Source: Acephala macrosclerotiorum (Eukaryota; Ascomycota; Leotiomycetes; Helotiales; Mollisiaceae). From it: a DNA stretch of 64,000 nt. This document shows positions 12,972 to 23,414 of this stretch, piece by piece. Position 1 is the stretch's first letter. The number at the start of each line of letters is the position of its first letter. The position numbers and the translations under genes are program-made. The DNA lies in contig MU119371.1 of assembly GCA_014904845.1 (NCBI GenBank), positions 55,829 through 119,828 of the forward strand, given 5' to 3'. Below the pieces are notes generated by a model. It was not told the DNA's origin. It made no database searches and was given only the letters and a program-made list of their open reading frames with translations.

Positions 12972-14331
12972 TCAAACCACGGTTGCATTGCTTAGAGGCA
13001 GGACTGCCTCCGTTACCTTAATCTCTCGATTGGCTAGTGCCCAAGCTCTCTTGATGCTAGTTCGTTTTCCTATGTCAAGCAGCATGTCCCGAGCCCGTTC
13101 TCGATCGGATAGGTTCATCAACTTGCATGAATGTATGACATTCATAGGCCATATCAGACACAACCCGCTCAACGCTGTCTATTCTGCACTTTATTGATGA
13201 TTGCCAGCTAAATCTATCTGTCCACAAGCATAAGGGAGACTGTATCAAATATCGTCAAGCATATTTGTGATGATCGCGCATGCTTTCACGGCCGATGACA
13301 CCAAGATTCCACTTGCATCGAGCTCGACACTTCCAATAATCGTGTTCATCAAGACCAACCCTCCCGCTCAATAGTTGTTCCACACGCAAGAAACCCAGAG
13401 GCCGTGGTAGCAGTTGGCGAGCTGCAATGGCAAGCCGCCTGCGTCGAGGCCAAGTTTGTCCCTCTTTCGAATGGTGTGCCACTTCGGATTGTCCACACGG
13501 TGCCAGTGCTCCTTGTTCTGGTCAATGAATTCTAATATTCTAATCAGGACATTAGCTCGGTGTTGTTGAGCTGTGTGTCAAAGTCCGCACGACCTGCTAT
13601 GATGTTGTGTCGAACAACAAAGCTCTTGGGATTGTGCAGAAACCTGGCCGAACTGCAACATGGCCTTACACATATTGCTCCGCCAAATATCTGATCAAAG
13701 CCTGTGACCCATTGAACAGATGCCTCAGATGGGGTCTTGTGCATCTGAATCTCATGCTACAACTACGTCACTGGTCAGCCGCTTCCCATGATTCTATCGA
13801 AAAATCCACCAACCGTTTGTATCCGCGGCATAAGCTCGAATATGGAACATCCGAGTAGTGTACGCTGTGTCACTTGGGAGCCTTGTTGCACTTCACCAGG
13901 TCCCCGTTGATGAATGGCAAGGACTGCTTTCAGCCCGTTAACGTGTTATCCATGACTGAGATTGTCGTCCGTTTTGGCTACGGAGCATTATCCCATGATG
14001 AGCTGTCCGAACGGTCAAGGGCCATTCTCCAGAGTTCTTCGATGAGACTCACCTGGAATGTATCAAGCAGTGATATGGCTAGCATGGGTCGAATCGTCAT
14101 AACAATTCCTCAATGTTTGAGATGTTGCTTCCAGAGCAGAGACGTAGATTGCTCTGGCGGTGTACTGGTACGACGCTTCATCTCGCTTTTTAGCCAATAT
14201 AGCATACGATGCTGCAAGCAAGGCCGGTCTGTAGCATGCATTTTCTGGCGCACCATAATACTGCTCTGGCAGTCTTGCCATCCAGCCTGGCCGATTGCAG
14301 GTCTCGGCAGGGGTGCTATTAGGGTGGTCAC
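12972..14331 (-). pseudogene. Relic of a fungal-specific transcription factor (middle and C-terminal regions)
   Basis: No single open frame survives, but blocks in different minus-strand frames resemble, in order, the regulatory region of Zn2Cys6 activators. At 14.33-14.1 kb there is PEQYYGAPE then RPALLAASYAILAKKRDE and YVSALEATSQTLRN. At about 14.06 kb comes RPMLAISLLDTF followed by a GTGAGT donor. At about 13.9 kb there is a HINGDLVKC-like block. At 13.17-12.97 kb comes WPMNVIHSC, then RARDMLLDIGKRTSIKRAWALAN. These match the usual pattern of repeated-helix blocks in that family. Stops and frame changes separate them. The N-terminal zinc cluster was not found. The assignment rests on remembered family patterns, so confidence is moderate. 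Confidence 0.45.
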
Positions 14332-15027
14332 GCCTTTAATGTTATATATATATCCTCATCTCAGCGCAGGAATCGACAGGAATAGACATCATGAACACAC
14401 ACTTTACACCCACACCATGGCCTTTGCCTGTAATAGGTGCAGAATTCATGGAAGAAGAACGCAATCATGTCCTGCGCTTTCGAGGGGATATGGGGAATGA
14501 ATTCTCCCTCAGTCGGTGGAACATCGTTCTTGACCAACATCTGCCTCTCACCCGAGGGTCACTGATGCTATGGGGGTCGTTCTCTTCGTCATTTGGAGAG
14601 ATGCCTTGCTGGAAGAGGGTTCGTTGAGTTTGGGGGCAATTGCACGGGATCTCGCTTTCTCTCTCTCGTCTCGATAGCTATAAAATTGGGTCTGGGCTTC
14701 TATGCTTCGCGTGCATTGAGGACGTTGTTCGTCGCACTGAGCCCCGTCAGTCGGGATGTTGATGCCACGAAAGCAGTGGGAAGCTTGCCTTCTTCATTTT
14801 CCTGCATCTTGCACAAGCATGAGACGGACTCGTGTAAAAAAAATTTAAATTTTTTTTTTTGTTTTTTTTTTTTTTTTTTAGGAATGAGAGGACGCCTCTG
14901 CTCAATGGAATTGAAAACAGGATGAAATATTCTTGATCTGAACCGAGGTCAACGCCACTGGAAGTTTGTATTCGCCACGAATGTTGCCGCTCCAACAGAC
15001 ATGACGCTATTATAGCAAGCCATATGG

Positions 15028-15154
15028 TCGAGGTGCGTCACCCCACTAAAATGGTAAAATCGCGAAATCGCCAAATATAATTATAATTGTTTTGCTCTGA
15101 TATTATTCCCCGATCAACAATATGGTTAGTCAAGATCCGGGGTGACTTCGAGGT
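15028..15154. repeat. Possible very small inverted-repeat element
   Basis: GTCACCCC at 15037-15044 is mirrored by GGGGTGAC at 15139-15146. The heptamer TCGAGGT occurs just outside on both sides (15028-15034 and 15148-15154), as a target duplication would. The inner sequence is AT-rich and non-coding. Eight-base arms could arise by chance. Confidence 0.25.
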
Positions 15155-17019
15155 AGCTCGCAAGATGAAAGTGGGGGGGGGGGAAATCACGTCATACGCC
15201 TGTTTCAACGTCAATCATCGTCCTTCAATCCTAGAAAGAATTCTTACATGCCATTGAACATTTGGTTTCGAGTATTGTCTACAACAGTACTTTAAGATCT
15301 ATTTCGAAGATCGCGACTTATGCAACGCGAGATGAGTGCGCTAGCAGACTACCAGTATCCCGGACTCTCCACCATCACAGTTAGACTATTCCTGAGCTTC
15401 CACGGCACAGGCTGCTCTCCTATGACAGTATGCACCATTTGTTGCCCTCACACTTTCATTTCATCTCAAGTCGGTGTCTATGTCAATTTCAAAGGACGGT
15501 AGTGAATGAGACTCGCAATCAGTCTTCGGCTTGGGCGGTACCACGACTCAAGTGTGGATGCTAGATTCATCGCGCGTTGCGGGTTCCTTGCTGATATGAA
15601 AGCGAAGTTGGCATTTCCTCGTTGACAAGAGCCTTGATGCTCGTCTCAACAACCCATGTCTCAGAAGACATCATCCTGCTTTCCAGTTTTGAATTCTTTG
15701 CTATGGAAACCCATCGGTTTCAATGTTACCTGCCACATCCTCCATTTGTTAACAACAAAAATGCAGTTTCTAGGGGAAACGACCATGTCCCAGCTCGCCA
15801 ATTTAGCAACCATCATCCCCTAGCCCATAAGCTACTTCACAGCGTGAGTTAAATCGGTCTCCTGAGAAGGTTCGACTTCATCTCCTATACTTTGGTGCTG
15901 TGCTATTTATTCCAAATTGCCCGTTTATATACTTCCTGGGATATGGAGTTGTGGTCTGGTCTCTGAAGCCCCAAGTTTTCCAACCAACATTCAAGCTTTG
16001 TGACATTGCAAAGTTCCTGACAAGTCTCGTTCCATGGGACGTGCAAGCTTTTGACCCCCAGCAGACTTATCCGAGTGGTCGAGCTAGGTTTCGTTGGGAG
16101 GAGTGGTTGGTTTTCTGGCTCCATGGTGCTTGGATGAGCTCTATAGGGCTGACGAGGACGGGACAATCTTAGAGCGCTTGATAAGTGTCCACTTTGAAGA
16201 CTGAGAAGTTCCATTGGATTGTTCGTGGTATGTTACCAAATGGAATCGTCAGGTTTACCCTTGCTCACAGTGTTCTAAATGCAGCCGGGGGCGACCAAGT
16301 TGTTCTCATCTCGTGTTTCTACCCCGCATCTTGGTTCTCAGCTTCCCTGGTCGTATCAAGCTCTTGGACTATCGATCGAGCACGTCGATCACCAAGAAAG
16401 AGAACAAGCTTTGAAGTGGAGATGCCCTATTCTCATAGCGCCTTGTACTTCGTCAGTTCCCGCCGCATCCATACGGATTCCTGAGTCTTCCTTATGCACG
16501 CAACGATGCAACACTTCAAGCGCCAAATCCTCGGGCTCTGACTCTCCATCACCAGCAGAAGAGAGAAGGCTATGCTGCTTGCATACATCCGTATCCTCAA
16601 ATCGACAGCCAGAAAGCTTCTCTCCCACTAGCTGCATCCCCCATGATCGGGTGGCAAGCTGCTCCGAAACGATTTGTCACTATATGACAGGAACTCCATC
16701 TATGGGCTCTCTTGATTTCACGACTTGTCTCAGCCGTCTTCCCTCCTGTTCTGTTTGTCAAACGCGCAGAACGTCGTGTTTTTCTCTTCATGAACTTGAT
16801 CTCGTTATGTTTCTTCTGCTCTTGAACTGTGGCTGGATCTCCGCCAAGCCACGTACTGTCAAAATGGTGGTCTGGGATGCCCTAAATCACGTGAATTGGC
16901 GTGGAACATTTAGTGGTTTAGGAGTCTATGATTAATAGTAGGATGTTCCTCGTACCTCACGCCATGCTTTGCCTTTGACGAGTTGAATTTATTATAAAAC
17001 TTTTAGTATATGGATTTTT

Positions 17020-17260
17020 TATTCGCACCGGCTCCGGCGGCGCGAGTAGGGGCGTTCCCCCCCTACAAACCCCCCCTACGTGGAGCTAGAGTTGGAGCTT
17101 TACGAGGAGCTCTAAACTACGGAAGCGCTAAATACTAAAAGCGACACATTTTATCGTTTCTTAGTAAAACCTTAGCGCAAAAACGTGACCCAAATATCAC
17201 GTTTTATTGTATAACTTTAAGGCAAACCCTTTTTTCCCTAGTAAAATACCTTTAACTGTC
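17020..17260. mobile_element. Possible transposon fragment
   Basis: Base composition changes sharply: a GC-rich block (CCGGCTCCGGCGGCGCGAG, with C and G runs) is followed by an AT-rich block holding the near-palindrome ACGTGA...TCACGT at about 17183-17204. The style is that of a transposon end or untranslated part. I cannot name a family and see no target duplication. Confidence 0.25.
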
Positions 17261-18618
17261 GTCAAAGGCAAAGAAAGGTGTTCTCTAGATCTCTGGTAGA
17301 ATCAAGGACTTTCTGCACTCTTTTGCCCCCTAAAAGTGTTCATTTTGACAAGTACTAGAACCCCCGAGCGCAAGACTAGCCAGTCCGGGGAAAGGATGTT
17401 CATTCTGCCCCTGCCCCTTTCTTGTTAGTCAAAGTACTTCTGGGATTTCTGATGTGGCCTTGAAGCTTGTCATAATCTCATCTACCTTCAGTGTTTGCAT
17501 CGACATTCACTCGATCCTATCTCTGATTTTGATGAGATCTGGAGATATATAAAAGCGTATGCAGCTCTAAAATCAGGCTGTACCCGCTGCTCGAATCATC
17601 TGTCAGTCTCAACGGATCTTCCTCTCGCGCAAGCAAATTCAAGCCTCGACACTGCTCTTTGCTGTACATGCAAGACCTGTATATTTTCTATTGAATGCTA
17701 GTTGAAATTGCGCTTATAGGTTCACGTTTCTGCACACTAACAATCTAGGGCTGATTCATATTTGCACTGTGGCAGACAAGTAAAATTCAGAGTCCCAGAG
17801 CTCCATTCTGCCCGAAACATGCGTCGATTGCCAGAATTTGACGCTCCAACATCCAAACTTGACAGGACAAACGAAGCAACCAAGCCAACGATCGTACTTC
17901 GAAAGCCCGGGCAAGACCAGCTAGGAGATTACAATTTGCAATCAACCTCTACTATGAGGAACTGCCTTTAACTTTAAAGATTCTTCAATATCACTAACAT
18001 CAGCCTTTACCACACCGATACTCTAACACATGTGCCAGCACTTCGCATCGAGAATGCACACCTTCAAGACCGTCACCCGAGAGGCACATGATTCCTTACA
18101 ATGGCCAAGATGAACACGTGCGTTCTCAAACGCATACAACATGCAATGCAAGAATCGGACAGAAGCGTAAGAGGCGCCAGGAAGTCATTTCCCGCACTGA
18201 TCGCAAACGTAAAGTCCTTGAAACATCTCCAGTCTACTGGACGTATAAGTGAGACCACCTCTGAGATAAGCGAACGGAGTTCACCCCGCTCTCATTTTCT
18301 CGAATCACGTTCCTCATCCTCGTCCCTTTCCCGCTATTGTGCTCGAAACTTGAAACTTGTCTTTTGTGTCTTCATCTGAGTCGTAGAAACGCACCAATGA
18401 ATGTGCATTGGTGAGCTTCAGATTCTTGTGCGAGCTGAGATGCAACCTGCAGCACGATAACTAATTCCTCTCAAACTTCGTCCACTCCGTACGCCCACAG
18501 GCTTACCCCTCTCTCACAGAGATCGTTTGCTGCAAGAGATCGCTGCTCCGAGCGATCTCCCTCTTTCAAAGAGCGGAACTATCCAAAGCCTACTTTCCAT
18601 AGACGAGCTTCTCCCAAG

Positions 18619-18625
18619 TATAAAA
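18619..18625 (+). promoter_or_regulatory. TATA box of the secreted cysteine-rich gene
   Basis: TATAAAA lies 107 bases before the ATG at 18732, followed by an A/C-rich leader ending in ACAATC just before ATG. Spacing is typical for a strongly expressed fungal gene. Confidence 0.5.
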
Positions 18626-18731
18626 TGCTTTCAAAGTCCCTTAAAGCAGGCAGATTCAACAAGACAAACTCAACTCTTAATATCATCTCTGCATTCCCAA
18701 GTAGTCCCACCATCAAACTTACTCAACAATC

Positions 18732-19415
18732 ATGAAGTTCACCTCCGCTATCTTCACCGGTCTTTTGGCCATCGCTTCTGCCACACCAATACCCAAGGAC
18801 ATTGAAGTTCTCGTCGCTGTCAAGGTCGCCGACACGCAGCAAACTCCCAATGTCACGCCCATGAATCGGGGACCTCAAGGGCCTTGCTTCCTGATCTGCT
18901 TGTCAGAACAGCCACAGTGCCCTGAGAATTGGGTGCGCCTCCAAAACGTCCCCCTTTTGGACCCATGCTAACATATCCCTAGGATCCTACTCAGCAGGCG
19001 AGTCGATATATCCTAGATTTGGGGGGATTCTAACGCCGTATCTAGGGCGATTGCTGGACCTGCTGCCTTAACATTCCGGACTCCGCTCTCAATACTATCA
19101 ACGCCGCTCCTGTCAAGCAAACCGAACACAAGGTCGTCGCTGAGGTCGCCCAACACAAGCTTCAAACGCCTCTTAAGATAGATTCCCGCTTCGCTGGCAT
19201 CTGCTTGCTTGTTTGCTGGCCAAAAGCTAACACTTGTCCTGCAGACTGGGTGAGTTTCGAGCCGATTCTGTTTTTTTAAATGCCTGCTGATGTATATTAG
19301 ACTCCTACCAACTTTGGCACGGTAAGTTTTGAACACGATCAACCACTGGATTGACGCTGAAAAATTATAGGACGACAATCCTTGCTGGACTTGCTGCAGA
19401 TCTGCCGACCAGTAA
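18732..19415 (+). CDS. Small secreted protein with duplicated six-cysteine domain (effector candidate)
   Basis: I read five exons: 18732-18932, 18983-18997, 19046-19249, 19301-19321 and 19371-19415, for 161 residues. A signal peptide (MKFTSAIFTGLLAIASA) is followed by two copies of one module. Copy 1 reads VLVAVKVAD...PCFLICLSEQPQCPENW-DPTQQ-GDCWTCC. Copy 2 reads VVAEVAQ...GICLLVCWPKANTCPADW-TPTNFGT-DDNPCWTCC. Both have cysteine spacing C-x3-C-x6-C-x(11 or 15)-C-x2-C-C. In each copy an intron follows the Trp codon and a tiny exon (15 or 21 bases) comes next, so the gene arose by duplication of the module with its introns. All introns are in phase 0; the second (18998-19045) needs a GC donor. 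A paralogue lies at 52289-52725. Function is unknown; secretion and paired cysteines suggest an apoplastic or effector-like role, by inference only. Confidence 0.75.
18998..19045 (+). other. GC-AG intron in the secreted cysteine-rich gene
   Basis: The donor is GCGAGT, the branch TTCTAAC and the acceptor ATCTAG. Without it the frame stops within about ten codons after the 15-base exon. With it GDCWTCC joins in phase 0, parallel to the second copy of the module. Confidence 0.65.
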
Positions 19416-20171
19416 GTCGAGGACTCATCGTACATCACGAGTAGATCTCTTGCCTCTGTTGGCGGTTCAGGGTACAGAAGTGAGGCCTTACATGATGCTT
19501 GTGCTAGCTCTCCCTGCAATATTGCGCGTGGTGCGCGTAGCATATTGGATATGGTATTCAAGCTTAAATGGGCGAAAGGTGGTTCTTCGGTTTCACGAAT
19601 GGAAATGAGTAATGAAAACCTGGGTACTGCTGTTACCGTTGGTAACAGCGACTGATGACGGAGTCGTTGTCCATTCCATGAGACTGGATCCGATGACTTG
19701 CAGGCTTTGTAGATGAGTGGCAAGTGTCCTAGAATGTGGTAGGTAAGAATTGCTCTACAACAGCACGAGGTGCTCGTCCTGTGACCTTTCTTGATTTGGG
19801 ATCTGTTTGCACTATTTCTATTCTTCGTCTATATATAAAGGACGATCCACTTTTTCAACGTTAGTTCATCATCAATAATTCTTAAGTTATCTGTCTCAAT
19901 TCCTAGGATCGCCCCACCTTCCCCATATCAATTCATTTCAAAGGTCCGCTAACCTATACAGAAGAAAATTAACGTCCAATACGCATACCAATTCCTCATT
20001 GCCTCATGAGCCTTCATATGGCCTTGTAAGCAGCTGTGGAAAACCAAATCATGTCGATAATTGACCCCAACCCTCGATACATAGCCACCAAAGGTCCCGT
20101 TCATGCCACGCTGTGCCAGTGTTTTCGATTTCCCAAGCCTGCCCTGGAGATTTCGTATCCCATAGTCGCGA
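19416..20171. other. Intergenic region with orphan TATA-like promoter
   Basis: A strong TATATATAAAGG motif at 19831-19842 is followed by a CAA/CT-rich leader-like stretch to about 19930, yet no plausible plus-strand gene follows; the next gene is convergent (2EXR, minus). It may be the remains of a lost gene. Confidence 0.4.
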
Positions 20172-20966
20172 TCAGGTTTCCGTTGGGGCCCAACGCTCCA
20201 GCTCAAAGGTTGGCACTACGCCATTCCACACGTCCTTGTGAAACTCCAAGTATCGGCCAAGCAAGAGACGCATCTCCTCTTGTTTAGCAAAGGTGTCATT
20301 ATTGAGACGCTGGTATTGTGGATACTTGAGAGTGATGAATTTGATGTGAGAGAGGTTTGGGAAGCGCAGCAGAGGTTCCATATGGAAGAATGCGCCCCAT
20401 TTGCCGATTCGGCAACCCCATTGGAGAACATGTTCGGTCCTACGCTTCATGTCCTTGTCCCAGTACCAGTCGGAGATTCGCAAAGTGCGTATCTTAGCGA
20501 AATGCTCTGGGAACCGGTCTTGCAGTGCGCCGAACCAAAGTTTTGAATCAGGCGATTGTATGAGAGCGAATCGGGTAATGTATCCTTCATCGCGCGAAGG
20601 GTTGAAGAACAAGGGAAACCCATGATGACTCGCAAAATATTCGTGATGCGAAAGGACGATGTAGTGCTTCTGGACTTCCCGACGACTCTCGGAATTGATG
20701 GACAAGGCAACTGGAGGTTCAAGTGGTCGCTCGCTTGGCCATAATGTCGCCCCTGAGGTCGAGTTTCTTGGAGGATTCAGCTTAACAAGTCTGCCCTTGG
20801 GGAATGTCGCATGCCAGATTTTGACGCGCAGTTCAGACGGAAGCTTTGCGAAGTAGGTGAAGGCCGTGAGGTCGAAGTGGTGTTGCAGGAAGAGTTCTTC
20901 GCTGGCATCTGGAAGCTCGTCGGTGAAAAGCGCGAGGCGCATATTGTCTTCTGATTGGCTGGACAT
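20172..20966 (-). CDS. 2EXR domain protein, intact
   Basis: A single exon of 264 codons. The 2EXR domain begins near residue 30 with FTYFAKLPSELRVKIWHATFPKGRLV, continues to LSINSESRREVQKHY and the FFNPSRDEGYITRF block, and a conserved tail (EEMRLLLGRYLEFHKDVWNG) ends the protein. 2EXR proteins form very large families in Leotiomycetes and related fungi; their biochemical role is unknown. There is no signal peptide or membrane segment, so it is probably intracellular. Two broken relatives lie within 6 kb (22070-23027 and 25036-26161), so this is the surviving member of a local cluster. The start is the first ATG of the frame. Confidence 0.85.
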   Translation of the reverse strand: MSSQSEDNMRLALFTDELPDASEELFLQHHFDLTAFTYFAKLPSELRVKIWHATFPKGRLVKLNPPRNSTSGATLWPSERPLEPPVALSINSESRREVQKHYIVLSHHEYFASHHGFPLFFNPSRDEGYITRFALIQSPDSKLWFGALQDRFPEHFAKIRTLRISDWYWDKDMKRRTEHVLQWGCRIGKWGAFFHMEPLLRFPNLSHIKFITLKYPQYQRLNNDTFAKQEEMRLLLGRYLEFHKDVWNGVVPTFELERWAPTET

Positions 20967-21586
20967 TGCAATATGTATGACTGGAGGGGTCAGAATCTAA
21001 CCTGATACCAATGATGAGGGCTCTCAAACCGGCAAATTGCGGGGATACTTGGCATGTGTTCAATTTCCCAACCTTGACAGGACAACCACACAAATTGAGG
21101 CGTTTTTGATGTAGGTAATTTTGTGCTCAAGTCTGATGAGCCTCTAATATCAATTAACGAAGTCTGGAAAGAGCTTGGAATTCCCAAAAGTGCAATCGTA
21201 TTGTTTGCGCTTGGTGTGTTTGATGTTAGGATCCGGATGATGAGGAACGTGGAGAACTTGGGGTGAATTGGGACCCCAAATAAATATATGTAGCGATGGA
21301 GCTAACGTTAGCCGATCCACTAGTTCAACTTTAATTGTGCAGGTTCACCGCTGATTCTGCCAGCCATAGCGGGTCCTGTTCTTGACATTGTGCGGATCAA
21401 CTTGTTGTCCCCACCTACCTTGAACATCAACAATAACTTCTTCGGACTTGCTAACGATCGATCGCAAGCGTTTGACAGTTGATTACCTTCGGTAAACTAC
21501 TGATACCACCTTACCTGCGGTAACGCGGTCAATTTAACGTGTGCGAAAGCTTTTACGCAAACCAATATTATTAATCTCCTTACTTT
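20967..21586. other. Upstream region of the 2EXR gene
   Basis: Holds the 2EXR promoter; no gene supported. A short palindrome TTACCTTCGGTAA occurs at about 21484-21496. The hAT-like MITE begins immediately after. Confidence 0.4.
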
Positions 21587-21594
21587 ACTGGGAC

Positions 21595-22060
21595 TAGAGC
21601 TGTGCATTGAATTATGAATTATGAACGTTCATGAATTATTCATGAATCCTATGAATTTAAAGGCAGTGGAATGAATATGAACGTAAGAGCTATGAAATTT
21701 CATAACGATTTATGAATTAAAAAGTGGGTCATTTAATCAGGTTTATGCATGAAAATGCTTAATTCTCGGTCTGAAAATAAAAATCATATTATAATTAATA
21801 AATTTTAAAATAGATTCCTTATAAATCGATTTAAAACCGAGTGCATCTTTTTTAATTTTTATAGAATTATCGAGGCTTATTTAAAATTATCATATTTATT
21901 GCTTTTAGCGAAAATTAAACTTTTGCGTGAAATTTATGAAAATTCATAAATTCTTTATGAACGCTTTTCAGTTTCATGAAATGAATTATAAACGTAAGTT
22001 TGTCTCATGAAATGAATATGAACATAAGATTCTAGTTCATTTGTTCAATGCACAACTCTA
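21595..22060. mobile_element. hAT-like MITE with terminal inverted repeats and 8-base target duplication
   Basis: The left end TAGAGCTGTGCATTGAA and the right end TTCAATGCACAACTCTA are inverted copies with one mismatch in 17. The flanks ACTGGGAC (21587-21594) and AATGGGAC (22061-22068) match in 7 of 8 positions, the 8-base target duplication of hAT transposons, and TAGAG-type ends fit that superfamily. The 466-base interior is very AT-rich and non-coding, with many ATGAAT/ATTCAT and TTCATGAA palindromic motifs near both ends, as in hAT subterminal repeats. No transposase is present, so it would have been moved in trans. The single mismatch in the duplication suggests moderate age. Confidence 0.75.
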
Positions 22061-22069
22061 AATGGGACA

Positions 22070-23027
22070 GTGGCCGCCATTCAGCGCATCACATCAATCG
22101 ATCTCCTTTCGCGAGAGTCTAAACAGCTCAATCGTAACTTCAAAATGTTGTACCTTGAGGAAGACATCAATATGCGCTCTGATTATACTCAAGAAATCGT
22201 ATCGCATATCAGCAATATTGAAAACTTTCCCCTCTTCCCAATTCTCAACATGTCCCACCTCGGGGAAGATGTTGATATGAGCCTTGAACACGCGCAGGAA
22301 AGTACATTGCATATCAACGTCTTTGATAACTTCCGTCTCTTCGTTAAACTCCCAATTGAGTCGAGACTCAAGATCTGGCGCGCGACCTTCCCCAAAGGCA
22401 AGCTCATCAGCCTTGATGCTGTTTTAGAACTCGGAATCAATTGGTTTTCCAGAAGCCCTTCAGGGGGACAAAAAGTTGAGAAGCTGGGGCTAATCAAAGA
22501 TTACCAGTCGCTTTGCACATCAACTGGGAAAGCATAATCGAGATATTAAAGACTTATTGCGTCCTTTGGCGTCCGTTCAATCCGTGGGCGCGAGCGTTTG
22601 GCCCAAGTCGTCCTTTCTATTTTAGCCCGAGGCGGGATCAACGATACATCGTCAGCTACTTTCTCTAGCCATAGGTGCTATGAGAATAGTTTAAGAAGTT
22701 TAAGTCCCAAATTTCCTTCCATTGTGCTAAGATTACCAAGCTGGAAATCCGTGATTACCAATGGAGTCGGGCTGCTGTGGGCGATCTTTCGTGCCCTCAC
22801 TACGAGATGGAAATAGATGGTTCAAAGTTTTACTTGATAACATTCGTCATTTGACAGATCTTTCGGAGTTGACGCTGATCCGTGCAGAGGATGAAGTACC
22901 GAATACATCAGATAAGCTACAGGAGATCAAGCATTATATTAGCAAATACCTTGAATATAACAAAGCTGCCTGGAATGGAGAACCACCCACGGTCGAGGTT
23001 AAGGACTGCCAACCGATTGGAGAGTAA
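22070..23027 (+). pseudogene. Broken 2EXR domain gene
   Basis: The N-terminal part keeps the 2EXR start (FRLFVKLPIESRLKIWRATFPKGKLISL, about 22325-22410), close to the intact neighbour. The middle is disrupted by stops and frame changes between about 22535 and 22760. The C-terminal part at 22761-23027 again matches the intact gene (KHYISKYLEYNKAAWNGEPPTVE versus GRYLEFHKDVWNGVVPTFE). It stands in the opposite orientation to the intact copy, and the hAT-like element abuts its 5' side. Introns could explain part of the disruption, but the relative has none. Confidence 0.7.
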
Positions 23028-23414
23028 TGAGACGACTATCCGAGGGAGTTGGAGCCGGGAGATTGAGAATGTGTCTTAAAGTATCGTATTAATGTAGTAA
23101 ATCTTGCGAAGAGGTTTTGGGTGTTGGTGCAAGATGCTAGATGGGCAATGAACGGTATTGAGTGATGGATGGCTTAGGGGATGTTATTAATTTCGGAAAG
23201 TCAGATGCAGGAAAAGTTTTCCTTCTTATAATTTACAGCAAATCAAGTAGAGTCTAAATCTAGCAGAATAGCCTGGGTTCGCCATAACGTGATGTGATAA
23301 CATCGATAGTCTGCGTCCATCTCAATCCTTCATGGACATCATAAACCTCACGACTTGAGAGAAACACGTCAAGTAGGTCAATCAAATATTATCATTACCA
23401 CCTACTCCTTCTAT
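23028..23414. other. Short intergenic region
   Basis: Lies between the broken 2EXR gene and the convergent lipase relic. I see no feature in it. Confidence 0.4.

Larger units (their letters stand above)
14400..18618. other. Long gene-poor tract with low-complexity runs
   Basis: About 4.2 kb with no gene that I can support. It includes a T-rich run (about 14838-14880), a run of eleven G at 15173-15183, a small inverted-repeat structure at 15037-15146 and a transposon-like patch at 17020-17260. Fragments around 15.9-16.9 kb are open in several frames but I cannot tie them to a family. The sequence looks like old, mutated accessory DNA. Confidence 0.45.

Noticed and set aside
13874..14500. 208-codon plus-strand frame
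   Set aside because: It lies antisense to the better-supported regulator relic and has no recognisable domain; the CNRC motif near its end is not a full zinc cluster.
15860..15885. GGTTCGACTTC resembling the T-arm of a tRNA
   Set aside because: The preceding 60 bases do not form acceptor, D and anticodon arms; no tRNA can be folded.
16279..16935. 218-codon plus-strand frame in the gene-poor tract
   Set aside because: Composition is not protein-like (many Ser/Cys, no conserved blocks). Could be an eroded gene, but I cannot support any family.
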